Position numbers and translations under genes: made by a program
The notes under the pieces: model-generated
Seen by the model: the letters and a program-made list of their open reading frames with translations, nothing else
Database searches by the model: none
Told to the model about the DNA's origin: nothing
In this document: positions 22,201-36,665 of the stretch, one piece after another
Numbering within the stretch: the first letter of the stretch is position 1
Layout: every line of letters starts with the position of its first letter
Assembly: GCA_000507305.1 (NCBI GenBank)
Contig: DF239564.1
Location: 63,566 to 127,565, forward strand
Length of the DNA: 64,000 nt
DNA from: Breviolum minutum Mf 1.05b.01
Lineage: Eukaryota; Sar; Dinophyceae; Suessiales; Symbiodiniaceae
Direction: 5' to 3'

Positions 22201-25200
22201 CCATCAAAAAATGAAGCATCAAACTTTGATTCCCAACCCACATTTTGGTTGTCCCTTTTTTTTTTAAATGACCACCCCCTGATGAATCTCCATTGGAAAT
22301 GGTAAAATCTAAAAACCATGGTTTTTTTCCCCCTAAACAAAACTGGTTGGTGGATCCGTGACCTCAAACTCACTAAGTGAGTTTACGGACCTACCATGGA
22401 TGTCTCTGGGGGTGTGCCACAAAAAAAAGTCGACCAAAATGGGTTCACCTTCCCTAATAAAAATGGGGGATGAAAATAAAAAATATTTTTTTACCCTGCT
22501 AAATAATGGGGAATATTTACCATATCAACTGGTGAGTTTACCGGATTTCTGAACCATCAACAGGAACAGTACCATTTTGTTGTTGGTTGACTTCAGCAGA
22601 ACTCCAGCTATCTGCTGCCAAACACCGAGGTGCCACGAGCTCCAAGGTGACGACTTTCCGCCGCATCACATCTCTCACCTGTCGAGACTGGAACTCAACG
22701 GGGAACTCAACGGGGAGAGCTTTGACTACAGGGATGTTTCCGAAAATATGGGAAAACCCCCGCAAAATGGATGGTCTATGATGGCAAACCCTATCAAAAT
22801 GGGATGATTTGGGGATACCATTAGTTTTCATGAGGGGCTACCTTCTGGTAAAACTAACATGGCGATTGCTGGAAAAACTCCCAGGTTTCAATAGGAAATA
22901 AATGTTGAAATACATGGTCCATTTTCTAGCAATGGCTATGTGAGCTGATCCCGGAATGCAATACAACGAGTTGGTGATTGTAACTAAGGTCACATGTGAA
23001 CTTGTAATCGTTGCAATGAACAATGAGATAGGTAAAATCTACGTAGTATGATTATGTATGATTCTTGTATCACTTAAATTAAGATGTCCACCACAAATTA
23101 ACGATTTTTTTGACCCCGAAAAGGGACCATTTCAAAAAGGAAAATGACTCATCTTCATTCCAACCATCAATTGTCCGAGATATTCGTGAGTTTTCAGAGG
23201 GGGATATCACCTAATCCAAGAAATCTCCAACAGGACCCACGGTCCACGGACCCCTAAACTTGAGTAGATCCGTTGCCGAATCCCATTCAACGGTTTATTG
23301 CTGCCTTGGGGTTTTTTCCGTGGAAAAATCCGAGGGGATCCCCGAGAAGGAAATGTTTCAGAGATTGGGATTCGTTTTCGGCGTAGACTTGTAGAATCTC
23401 AAAGCACCGGGGAAAAAAACACCAATTAACTAATTGTGATAGTGTTGATGGACAAAATCCTGCACCACCAAGGATGATGATTATCCCATTATTTATAGGG
23501 TTTAACCATCCCAGGTGGTGCAGGATAATGCCCATCAACAGTATGATTGAGAAAATAATGCTAGAATATATTACCTAAGGAACACATTATCTGTAGCGTT
23601 CTTTTTTTTAATCAACTTTCGATACCCCTCAAACCTGTTTGGAAACAAATAGTTGTCAAACTATGGCTGAACCCCCTTAGGACGATTCACAAAGAAACAC
23701 CACTGCCAAATATATCTACTGCAATGAAAGTTGCGTGTCGGTTTATGATGTGCACACACTTGAAACGGATTTGTACCATATGTTTCTCTGAGTGTTGTTA
23801 TGGATTACTAGTATCTATCCGGATGGAAACTACCCAATCCATTTGCGGCCAACCTCAAACCGTTATGTTGCCAGACATTCTGGCGCTTATACCTTTAGAG
23901 ATATAAGAAAGGCATACTTGAGCACTTCATGTTTTGTCTCTCAATCTTCATTTTTTTCTTTCTCCTCGTATGACTGTTTGCTCAAGAAGCACGATGGAAA
24001 AAGGATTGCTGGAAAAATCAGTAAAAACTTGTTCCTATTGAGGTTCTAAGCTTTGCCTCGGGCTATTTCTGTGATATATTCTGAAAAGAACTGGAAAAAC
24101 TGCTGGAAAAATCAATGACTGCTTTGACTCTTTTTGAGGTTCTGAGCTTAGCCTCTGGCTACTCACGTGATACATTCTGAAAGAGATTGGAAAATGCTGG
24201 AAAAACTTGTAAAAACCAGGTACACTGAGATGATCAGTCTCAGCTTCGCCACCTTTTGACTAGTGTCTTCGTTGGCAGGAGACTAGTCAAGGTGCTCCTG
24301 CCGCGAAAGTCAAGACGCCCACTATTGTTGAAGTTGCGAATAACACTCGAAGCAGTTTCAGTGCACCAAGCAACCACAATAGAGTCTGACTTCTTCGGGG
24401 CAGTTCCAAAACCTTCAGAAGGCTTTGAAAAGTAATTGGGGTACGCTCCGCATCCACTTGCTTGTACGATACCCTCCGGTTTCGGCCGCAGAACAGCTGA
24501 GAGCGGAATCTTGACATAATAGTCTCGTGATTGGACCAGTCAATGCGTCAAATGCAATGTCACCTGCAAGTTGCCACCATTCCCCGAACGGAGCTGACCC
24601 GCATTGTTGGTTCATCCACATGCCCCTCGCGCAGTTTGGCCAACTGGCCATCAACCGTAGGTATACTCCTTCCATAGCTAAAGACACCAAGATCGTCAAG
24701 TTCACGATCAGTAAAGATTGTGAAGGCCAATCTCAAGACATCAGAGCTAAATCCACTAGGTGGGCCAACGCCATGAGTCACCGACACAAATCCCGGTGTG
24801 TAAAGCTCTCGTGCATTAGGCATCCGAGCTAAATTTGTCATTGAGTCTAAAAGAAGCGAAACTAGCAAAGCTAATTTCGAGCGCTATTGCCCCTTCCGCA
24901 AGGGTGTTTTTCCTAGTGGAAAAGTGCAACACTCTATACCTAGTCAATTCAATCATGAGTATCAATTCTATGTTTGCTTCACTTCGTCCATCAACTTACA
25001 TGATCCAATTTTTGTCGCAACAAAAACACATCAACCTTTGGGGAGATTCACGTCATCCCCACAAGTTGACTTTTTTCAAGGATGCTCCCGGACCCACCGT
25101 TCGTTTTTTGTTTTTTCTTCACATTTTGGAAGACTTAGAACAAAAAAAAACACCTGTTCGCAGTACATCTGGGCAACTTACTATAATTCCTAAACCTGTA

Positions 25201-28200
25201 TGTTTAAGGGCATTTTGGGGGACACTTCCCTTGCTAAACCACCACCACCATTTGGGGTCCATTTGTCCGGCTGGAGCCGGGTCGCATATGAATTTGGCCA
25301 GGTACATGCTTTGATCTGATTTTTTGTTGGGGAGGAGCCCAGAAATTCTTCAAGTTTGCTGAGTATCTACACCTGGAAGTTTGCTCCCGGGCAAGTTGAG
25401 AATTGAATTGGTCCAACTCGTAATCTGAAAAAGTGGAAATGATAGGTTAACCAAAATTTCTCAGCATACCCTCCAGGGAACAAAAAACATATCCCACCCT
25501 TGGGAGCCGGAAAATCATCTTCAGGCATTTGACTTTTCAGGTGATATGTTAGTTCCTAGGAGGGGGAAATCCATCCAACTTACCGCAGCTTTCGCAATGC
25601 TCACACCTGAAGTTCGATCATCTCTCCTTCTGGTAGGGTTTCCAGAAATGGCACATGCTTCAACTCAATGATATGCAGATCATAGATACCCCTGGCAACA
25701 AAGGGCAAATTTACCTTGACCTGAAAATGAACTTCTGGAATATCTTTTTTGAGGATCTATGGCTAACCAGCAACCCCTTGATATAGAGAGAGTGTATATA
25801 GAGTGTCACTTAATATGATTTAAATATAGATACAATATAATGTGTATATATATAAATATGTATAACAACTCATGCACTATTCATTTCCATCAAGAATATG
25901 CTTCATCATCTTGATCTCACAAGGCTTTGTCAAAGTGGAATAGGGGAAGTTGCTTACCCTCGGCAAGTTTTCTTAGCCCTGAAAGTCAGAGGTCACAAGT
26001 TGTATTGTCCGAGAGTACTTGGAGGAATTCATCTGAGCAGCGTTCAAAACCCACCAGTGACATTCCATGTGAACTGATTGGTTCATAGGGATCCTTATAT
26101 TGGCTTACTGCAATCCCCATATAATAATAAGTCAATAGTTGGATAATCCCGATGGCAATAAAATATTTGGATAATTCATATGGTGGTATAATACTTGGAT
26201 AATCCATATGGTAGTGCAATTTTTTTTGGGAGGCCTTATTGGTACGTAGTATAATCCCCTTGATAATCCAATTAACCAACGGGTCCTTGAACACTTCCCA
26301 TCTACTAAAGGACGAGTGTTCGGGTGGTTTTGCAGCATCTGAAGTTCCCAACATGTCCAAGAAACGTTCCCCAGAAACGTGTGGGCCAATCATATCAGTT
26401 CTTGCTTGTTGACACGAGATGCCTCTTGTAACATTAATCTCACCAACATTTCATCAAAATACAGTACTTCAAATTTAGGTGCAACACACCTATCAAAAAG
26501 CACCACTAACAATAAGCCGTTGGTTCTTTGTGGCTAACAGCACTTTAGAAATTTCGGAATTCACCCATCCCCATCCCGCTACCCTTAACAGCTATCAGGG
26601 GTTGATACTGTTGATGGAAGAAATCCTGCACCAGCTCGGACATACAAAATTTATAAACCTTGTAAATAATGGGATAAACTAATATAAACTACACATCAAC
26701 TGGTTAGCCGGATTTCGAAACCATCAACAGTATGACAATCCAAAAAGAGCCTATTGAAGAGATCTCCTGTCAGCTTTGCTACCTGGCGTCAGTACCGAAA
26801 AAACAGAGATCTAGATTGTAACCTGGCAACCTGTTTGAAACCTCCCAATTTAGGTTTTTGACAACCCTCAAAACGAAGACCCTAAAACACACTCCATTCA
26901 AAAACGGTCGGAAAAAAGTCATTTGGGGGTTCAAAAAGGTACTTTTATAGGAAATTCCGGTGAGAAGATTTGTTTCTATTCGGCAAACGAAAAAAAACTA
27001 GTTGGTGGTTTCAACCCCTTTGAAAAATATTAGTCAAAATGGGAATCTTCCCCAAGTAGGGATGAACATAAAAAATAAATTCATTGAAACCACCACCTAG
27101 AAAAGCTTAGTCACACGAAGCATCTCACAAAGAAGCTGCAGCAGATGTGTTGAAAAAGATTTCACCCATCCAAGGTGAAGAGTGGTCAATGGAGTTGTGT
27201 GTTGATGATGGCAGGGTGACCGGTGACAAAACGTCACACCCAAAAAAGGACCTGATGTCAACAACAAAACGAGAATTTGGTGGCTTTAGATTTCAAAATA
27301 TACACCATGAAAATTAACATGACATTGCAACATGCCCATCTTCAGTATAGGAAATACATCTTCAAACGCTGGATGTTCCATTGTCGTGTTAGTTTTCGGG
27401 AGGGGGGTAAATTCGCAAATATAGACTCCGAACAAATTTGACTAAGGTTTCAAAATGAAAGAAAACACAGCCGTAGAGACGAACTTTGTCTTCTTGAACT
27501 CTTCCCGTCATGTGCAAAACAATGTGAATGTGACTCAGAATTAAGGTTGACAATGATCACATCTACTATTCGCCACCTTTGATAGGGAATCATTGTAGTG
27601 GGTATATAAACCCCCTACCTTTAAGGTTGATGAGTTTATCCCTTCAGTTGATAAACTCCCCACCACTTTATGACACTCCGGCCCTGCCCAGTGTTTTTTA
27701 ACCCCGGCACCATGACAGCCAGGAAAATCGGCAATCCAAACTCGGCTTCGCCCATGGTTTCCATCAAAATCATGGCCTATCAAACATGGCACGGCCGCAT
27801 GGTTGAGACACAAAAATGGCACCGGCATCTGTAGTCAGGGATTTTTCATACGTAGGGATGGTCGAAAACCACATCTACGTAGATGATCGAAGGGTGATCT
27901 ATACATCGAATCATCTAAACTAATTGGACATGGTTTCTCTTTTGCAAGACGCGACAGTAACCGGGGTTGAATGCACAGCCTGATCTTCTACTTATATACT
28001 CACTTTTACTCGAAGGTACCTAGGAGTAGATATAGGAATTGAGATTGAAACCCTACTCAAAGGACTTAGAAACCACTTCTGGGACATCAAACTCTCCTCC
28101 CTATTTTATGGTTGCAAACAATTAGCTTATACCACCAAAACACACGCAACCACCATTTGCCCGCCCTTGTTAATACTTAAACAAAAAACAACTTTTCTCA

Positions 28201-28876
28201 TCCCCCCTAAATACCCATGCCCCCACCAAGGAGATAGTGATACGTGCTGTGCCAGCTAGCATGGCACAAGCACCGATCAAGGCATAGGTACCGGCTTTAG
28301 CTTCGATCCTTGGGACGGATTTTGAATCCATCACACGGTTTCACGAGCGCAACGATTGCGAAGTACTACATCTATAAAATTTCAACCAAATGATTTTCAT
28401 GTATGTAATTATATACCTAGTATATGGGTGGAATTCCAAAAATAGGGGTACCAAAAAATGGATGAGTTATAATGGAAAACCAAATTATATAGATATTATA
28501 TAGATACTATCGGTGTATTCAGGTTTTGGTTGGAACTATCTCCCTTCCGGTTTGTTTGTATTGTTCGTGAACCATCATCATATGGGTGTTTCCAAAAACA
28601 GGGGTACCAACAAATGGATGATTTATAATGGAAAACCCTATTAAAACGGATGATTTGGAAACTATCTCCCCTCCCTTCCGGTGCAATCGTCATCACTGTT
28701 ATCCTGTAGTTAACGCTTCATTTTCCCAAATGTTACTGGGAGGGGGCCAAACCCCAATGTATTCTTGGGTTGGATAAATGATCAAATTGATCGGTTCAAA
28801 AAAATGACATGACGAACTCCTGGTGATTCAAAGGACACAAATTACCCATGTCACTGGTGTACATGTCATATGGAAT

Positions 28877-28934
<58 letters not shown>

Positions 28935-31900
28935 GAACAAGAACAAGAACAAGAACAAGAACAAGAACAAGAACAAGAACAAGTACAAGAACAAGAACAA
29001 GAACAAGAACAAGAACAACAAAAAGAGCTTTGTGGTTTCATCCAACCTCCATTTCGACAAAAATCTGTAAGCCAAGCATGTAAACTAAACATGTTGTGTG
29101 GAAAACTAACATGTCACTTGAACAAATGTGCCTGGAAGACAAGTCTTTCGTTTTGAAATGGCCCCCGTTTTAGGGGACATTAGTTCGTTTTCCCGGGGCG
29201 TATAGTTTGCCTGGCCGATCCCTCCGAAAAAAAAAAAAAAAAAACAGTTTTGGATCCCCTTTGCCTTTGCCCATGACTAAGCACGAGCTTGAAGGGAAAA
29301 TATACCACTTATTCTCAAGACGGCTGTTGTTTCTAATCCCTACTTGGAGGATCATCCCAGTCAGTAAGTGGTTAACAATCATGGTTAGTAAGTCCCCGAA
29401 CTGAGGTTATTCCCCTTCCAAATGGCCTAAATGGGTTTACTAACAGCTTACTAACTGGGATGATCCTCCAAGTAGACATCCAAAGGTGGTCTAGATCTGT
29501 TTATTTGGGGTCCAAATACCGAATTTGAGGAGGTGTTTGGATGTCGAGAGAATCACGAATGGTACTAATTTTGGCAACCCTAATCTGAAAAGCTCTTTCC
29601 GTTATCTCAGGTTCTCATGTTCTTTTGTCCTGCATAAAAATGAACACAAAAAACCACATCCAAACAAAAATACAGAATCATTTCCAGCAGAAATGTGCTT
29701 GTCCTCCAAAAAAAAAATAGAGGCAGCATTGACATGCTTTTCAAATACAATCGTCAAAAATGCCCGTCAAAAAAGGGTAACCAACCAACTTGTCGTGCCC
29801 AAGTGGCGGACTATCTTCCGACTTCAAATGATTGTTGACCAACCTGTCGTCACAGACAAACAGGCGAGGCCGCAAGGAAAGGGACGAAATTCGGGAGCCG
29901 TGATACTGTTGATGGAATAAATCCTGTACCACCTGGATTGAAAAAAAGATGCAAATCATGGGATAACAGTACCAATACCAACTGGTGAGCCGGATTTCTG
30001 AACCATCAACAGCAGCAATGGGGTCCGGATTTTTGCTTGGATGGTGGTGGGAGCGCATCCAGTTGATGTTGACGGGATTCTGTAAGTATACTAGTGTATC
30101 CCAATGACATCGATGTTGAATTTTGTGTCTTTTTTCATGGATGTGAAACCCCTATGGACTTAGGGTACAATTTGGGGGGTAAAGTATGTTCTTAGGAGGT
30201 ACTTGGATCCATGGGGAACATCAACTGGGGCATCTTTTTGTTGGGAAACATTTGTGGTACTTCCCAAGCATCTCTCTGATGTACAAACCAACCAAGCATT
30301 TTTAGTAGCTCTTGGATTGAAGGGTTGGAAAGGATGCGGGCTCCAAAATTTAAAAACAAACCAATTACTGTAGAAAGAGCACAAATGCAGCACAAACAAT
30401 CCACATATATCCAAATTACCCAGCTTTCCACACGCAACTCCCCCTTTTACACCAATGCCGACCCACCCATCCCGGAAAGTTCAGAATAAGTTCTTCCGGG
30501 GAGTCGACTGAAAAACCCACTGCCATGTGTTATTACAGGTATTTGTTGTGCGTTAGGTTTCAAGCAAACATCCTATCCTATTCAGGTTGAGCGCTGCACC
30601 AGATTCAATAGTTGGGCGTAGTCTGCCAAAGACGAAAGATCTGGCCAGATGGAATAATATTTCACCAACCTTCCCGCTTTCCCTGAAATAGAAAAGGGGA
30701 TCTCCCTTACCAAACAAACAATCATTTGGGGGAATCGGTCGGGTGAGGTTGCTATAATTTGACCAGAAAGATGCCTCAAACTCGCTTTGATGATCTTTGG
30801 TGTCATTTTGTGCCAGTCGTACCGGCATACTTTCAGGGCCAGGAAAATCCTGGGTCTCTATCTTTTAGATGCTGTTTTGGCAAAAAACATTTCCAACACT
30901 CAAACCTTAGCCAAAACATATTCGAAACTCAAACCTTAGCCAAAACATATTCGAAACTTCCCATTGATCCACTACATTAAAAGCAAAGTGTTTAACCATT
31001 TTCTGAATCTAAACGTTCCATTAAACTAGTATATTAAAGGCAAATTGTTTGATCTTTCCACTAAACCAACTGGCTCCAGATTTTCGCACATCTTCCGGAA
31101 AACTTCCGGAACCGAGGTGCTGTCCAACGATTCGTCCAAAGGCTGAACCAGTGAGCAAGGAAGGTACAAAGAGACCACTTGGAACTCCCACACCGTAGTT
31201 CCAACCTGAAATCACGACGTGAAGTCCCCGTGACTTGACTTTTCAACAAATATGGGGTGGGATACCCCCAAAATAGGGATATCGGGGGATACCCCAAAAT
31301 GGATGGTCTACAATGGAAAACCCTATTAACATGGATGATTGGGGGCCTGCTCGCCCTATTTTTCGGAAACACCCATATTGTGCGTGACCTTTTGTTGGCA
31401 AAATGCGGCAACATGTTGCGGCGATGAGATGTGACACATGTGAATCAAAATGAACATTTTGCTGCAATCTTGACTAATAGCGTTTCGGTGTTCATTGTTG
31501 ATGTCAGAAGCAATATTTAAGTTGTATATCTTGCATTATTCACTATTGATTCATTCTGGACACCATCTGAACACACACATAAGCAAGAAGTTAGGTCTAC
31601 GATTTGTTTGGATCTTTTGCTGTTTTGCGTTCATCATCTGTGCAGTGTTTTTGTATCAGCTAGGCACTGAAAGACTTACAACTTGGCAAAGAAAGGCGGC
31701 CTTTTCCAGTCTATGCAATATCTCAGTACCTGAATACATCAACAATATCTAGTTGGTGGTTTCAACCCATTTGAAAAATATTAGTCAAATGGATCATTTC
31801 CCCAAATAGGGGTGAAAATAAAACATATTTGAAACCACCACCTAGATGTTGTATGTATAGGTGCCCTGCAGTTTTAACTGGGGTGTAAAAAAACAGGTAA

Positions 31901-32732
31901 TTGCTTGGAACCACCAACCATGTCTTAGCAAGGCACATGTGAAGATAAAGTTCACAACTGCAAACAGCAGCAAATATCGAAGGTCATAATCCTCCTGTTT
32001 CAATAGATGAGGTGCCAGGGCAAGGGATGGTAATTGATCGCAAGGGATGGTAATTCATCTAAACTTTGTGCAATGATAAAGATCAATACCAGCACCTTCC
32101 AAGGGGTGCCAATCAAACCCTAAGGGATGGTGAATTGACACCCTGTAACGGAACCATTTGGCACCCAAACTGGAATGTCCAGGTATTCATGATGCAATAA
32201 ATCCAATATTCATGCACCAGGTGATTCAACAACATGACCTTGTTAAGGGATATCGGGATATGACTCCTTCAAAGGTTGCTGTAGTGACCTTCACCATCGT
32301 CCTTTCTGGGTCACGAAAACGCCCAGAAAATCGCCTTTTTTTTCAATCTTGAGAATTGATACTTCACGATCAGCTCCAATTTCCAGAAAGATTTGAAGAT
32401 TTCACCAGCGAAAATTCATCACCATCGAAAAACGATCGTTTGTAACGTCACGATTTGTCAGAAGTCACTCTTACATGAAATTCATGCGTCCTCAAATCTA
32501 CCCCGTGTTTTAGGGAGAACCAACGTGCTCATCCAATAATGCCCTTATCAAGGCCTTTCTGTGATGGGTTGATATGGGTTATGACCATGAAAAGCCCAAG
32601 CTGCTCCTGACCATGAAAAAGTTGCTTCATGGACTGGGTACCTGGAGGTTCAAGAAGAAATGCAGAACACGAAGGTAAACATATGATGGAAGCAACGAAG
32701 CCATCACATATTGTTGATGGTGATGTTGATGG

Positions 32733-32805
<73 letters not shown>

Positions 32806-32858
32806 AACGATGATGAGGATGAGGATGAGGATGAGGATGAGGATGAGGATGATGATGT

Positions 32859-32893
<35 letters not shown>

Positions 32894-35800
32894 TTGAAAA
32901 TGAATATGTTCTGGTGGGGTGTTATAATGTTTCAACCATCGGCTGTAGTGTACACTTTGACAGCTATGAGTCAATGAGCATCCTTCTGCCCTGTCAGGAC
33001 AAAGCCCTGTCAGGACAAAACCTGCCACACAGTAACAAAACAAACGCAGTGATCCAGCGCTATATTTACAGTAATTGGTGGTTTCTCAACCCCTTGGAAT
33101 TTGGGTAAACAAATCAAATATTTGAGTGTGGGAAACTACCACCCAGTTGTTCATAATCTGAAAACATCATACTTTGGAATCATTACTCTTCATGGTTTAA
33201 ATAGCCAAAATGAAGAGCTTTCACCATTTGGCACATCTTTCAAGGATCTTTCTAGGAACTTGTCCTTGTAATGAATGCCACGGTGGTTCACAATAGCTAC
33301 GAGCCGCATACATATAATATATACGTAAAAAAAACTGTATATTTGTGGCTAGACCCCATTACGTGGCCTGCATCACCATAGTCGAGATGCACACACACAT
33401 GCATATATCAATATCAATGCATATATATATATGTATGTAAATATATCAATATATTGTACTATATACACTTAACATATAACTCTAAATATCATTAAATATC
33501 TAGGACTTTTTGAAACAAAACAAGACCTTCCAACAGCGACCTTCCAAGTAGAAATATGCCAATGAGGTGAATTGTTAAGGATTCTTCGTGGATTTTTACA
33601 GATTGAAATTCCACGTCCCTCCCTGAAACTAACATAGCCCGCATAGCCCCCGAAAACAAACCCGTGGAATCCTTGGAGATTCCTATTGGTTTCACCACCA
33701 TTTTTAGGGGCGAACATGGTTAGTTTTAGGGGAGTGTTTTTTTTCCCGCCAAAATTTCTATCTACTTTCTGAATGCCACAAGTCTTTAAGCAACATTTTG
33801 GTTTCTAAACGCCAGTCTGTAGAATCATTTCTTCAATTTCTAGTTGGTGGTTGAACCAACCCATCTGAAAAATATGCTCGTCAAAATGGGTTCATCTTCC
33901 CCAAGTTTTCGGGGTGAAAATAAGAAATATTTGACTTGCCACCACCTAGTTTTGTTCTGTGCTGTTAGGGGTTTGATACTCCACTCAAACATCATGACAG
34001 GAAGTTGACCATCATCTGAAGCTACTGGGATCTTTATTTTCGCTGACCAGAAATCACCACTTTCAAACAACACAAATCTAGTTAGTGGTTGAACCAACCC
34101 ATTTGAAAAACATGCTCGTCAAATTGGATCATCTCCCCAGGTACGGTTTAAAATAAGAAATGTTTGAAACCACCACCTAGAAATACATCTGCAAAAAGGT
34201 ACACCACGCGAATTTCATGTGGGTGAGTGGTAGATTGTTCCATTGCAAATTTCCAAAGAAAAAAGGTGCACCGTTTTCAACAAACAACTACCCGCCCCCT
34301 TCAACAGTTTGCACCTAAACATGGATGGTTGGAATGGGAATTCGGCCTATTTTCAGAGCAAACTGTCTGTTAGTTTCAGGTTTTCTAGTGGGTGGTTGAA
34401 CCAACCCATCTGAAAAATATGAGTCAAATTGGATCATTTCCCCAAATTCGGGCCGAAAATAAAAAATATCTAAAACCACCACCTAGTCCAAATACTGGTT
34501 GGTTTATAGGGATCCTTATAATGGCTTATTATGATCCCTATAAAAAATATCTAAAACCACCACATAGTTTTGTGTATCACTTCCAACCATCATCCCTTCC
34601 GTTTTATGAATTCGCCGAGATGCCGGTACGCCAAAAAATGGTCAAATCTTCTGGCAGCTCCTCTACCCTTGGATATCTTGGATGCGCCCCCAAAAACATG
34701 GAAGGAATTCTTCTGATTGGTGGCTTTTCACCAACCCATTTGAAAACAATATGCTCGTCAAAATGGGTTCATCTTCCCCAATTTTCGGGGTGAAAATGAA
34801 ATCACCACCTAGTGAAGAATGATGGAACACTATGAACTCATATTTGAAAGTGTGTTTTACTTTTTTTGATGAATTATTTTCTAATTACTCCAGCAAAAAA
34901 AACATATCCACTCATAATTGCAAAGGGATGGATTTGTTGAGAGTAGGGGGGGAGTCTTGTTGACAAAACACACAACCGAGATCCCCACACCTACTCGGTA
35001 CATTTGCGCCCTTGGATATGGCAACAAGTCAGTGTTCGTTCATGGGAGGACCTATCTTCCAGGATCGGTAAAGATAGATTCGGGGCCAGCCATTTTTAGT
35101 AGGCCAACCCCCGCAATTGGTTTGGGGGGGTTTCATTCAGATAGCTGATTTTTTTTTGAAAGATAGTCTGATTAAATTGAGTGTATTTACAAATGCCTTA
35201 CCTCCGTTTTTGTTTGGAGCTTGACACATTGGTCATACTCCAACACCATCAACAACAATTGCAACTCACAGGCCATAATCAAATGACAAAGCCACAACCG
35301 ACCTTCTAGATCTTCTAGGCAAATTATCAAATTAGTTTGATTCCTAAACCTGAATTATACTACCCTCATATGAGATGAGAGTTGTCGAAGTGGGGTGACT
35401 TGGAAAGGGGGTGACTTAGTTCGCCACCTTTTGGGGTGACTTGGAAAGGTCGCGCCGAAATTTGCCCAAGACACCCCTGAAGTTTAACAGCTCGCCCTGA
35501 AAAAATGATGGTTGGAAGTTGATCCCCTTTCCTATTGGGGCGCGGTAACTTTTCGGGTATCACAAATAACTTCACCGCCAGCATTGTGCCAAGGTGCATG
35601 TAAGGTCCGTCGGTCAGAAGGATCACAACCTGAGTTTCATCTTAAGGAGAGCTAGCTTGCCATGGGAGACATCAAGTCCAAAATCTGCTACTCAAATGTG
35701 CTTGGAAATCTACTATCTGCATATGAATATATATATATACATATTTACCCTGTGATTTTGAGGATGAACTGTGGGTTCTAAACCGCTCCTCATTTAGGAA

Positions 35801-36566
35801 CGGAAAACACGACTCATCCCTGGCGACCTTGATCTCTCCTCCAATATCACATGGTGGCTATAGATCCTGTGGGATATACAAAGAAAGGCCTTTTGATGAA
35901 GTAGTTTTCAAGTAGTGAGATCTGATCTGCCGCCGAAGGAACCCAGAAGTTGAATGAAGCAACGACAAATGTCACAAAGAGAGCCTGGCGTTTCAAGCTT
36001 TTCATGGAGAGATGGAGCCGTGGCAAATAAAAACACATACATCACATACCCTCCCTGAAACTAACGGCGAGCTTGCAACTGAAAATGCATGGCTGGAAGA
36101 CGACTTTCCTATTGGGGAGGCCTATTTTCAGGGGCGAACTGTTAGTTGCACGAAGGGTAAATTCTATGACTGTGATTATCCCACGGATCATGTGTTTTTT
36201 TTCATGGACCATGTCTATACCTGTGGGCACGTAAATTTCATGGATTATGTGGAGTTTTGCTGCAGATCCCAAACAATTGTAATTTGATTGAAGAAGACCA
36301 TTGGAAGGGTTCAAAAGCCGACAACAAAGGACAAATAGATTTTCTAGGTGTGTATAGATATGTAAAGGTATCAGCGCAGTGTTAAAACATGTAGCAATTG
36401 AATCAATTGATGTCTAGTATTCCCCGACACAAGTTGCACGAATGGCAACGTCTCATTTTTTTCAAGAACGCCTCAACAATAAATACATGAACAACCACAA
36501 CAATCACAACAGCCACAACAACCACAACAACCACAACAACCAAACAAACAACCAACCAACACAACC

Positions 36567-36665
<99 letters not shown>

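Noticed and set aside
28796..29156. Poly-Gln, poly-Asn and poly-Leu ORFs
   Set aside because: They are frames across the CAA/CAAGAA microsatellite.
32627..33108. Poly-Asp, poly-His and poly-Met ORFs
   Set aside because: They are frames across the GAT microsatellite with no normal protein sequence around them.
35801..35860. Possible CLC exon [11 protein letters not shown] on the minus strand
   Set aside because: Its second half is a family R repeat, so coding potential is not credible without transcript support.
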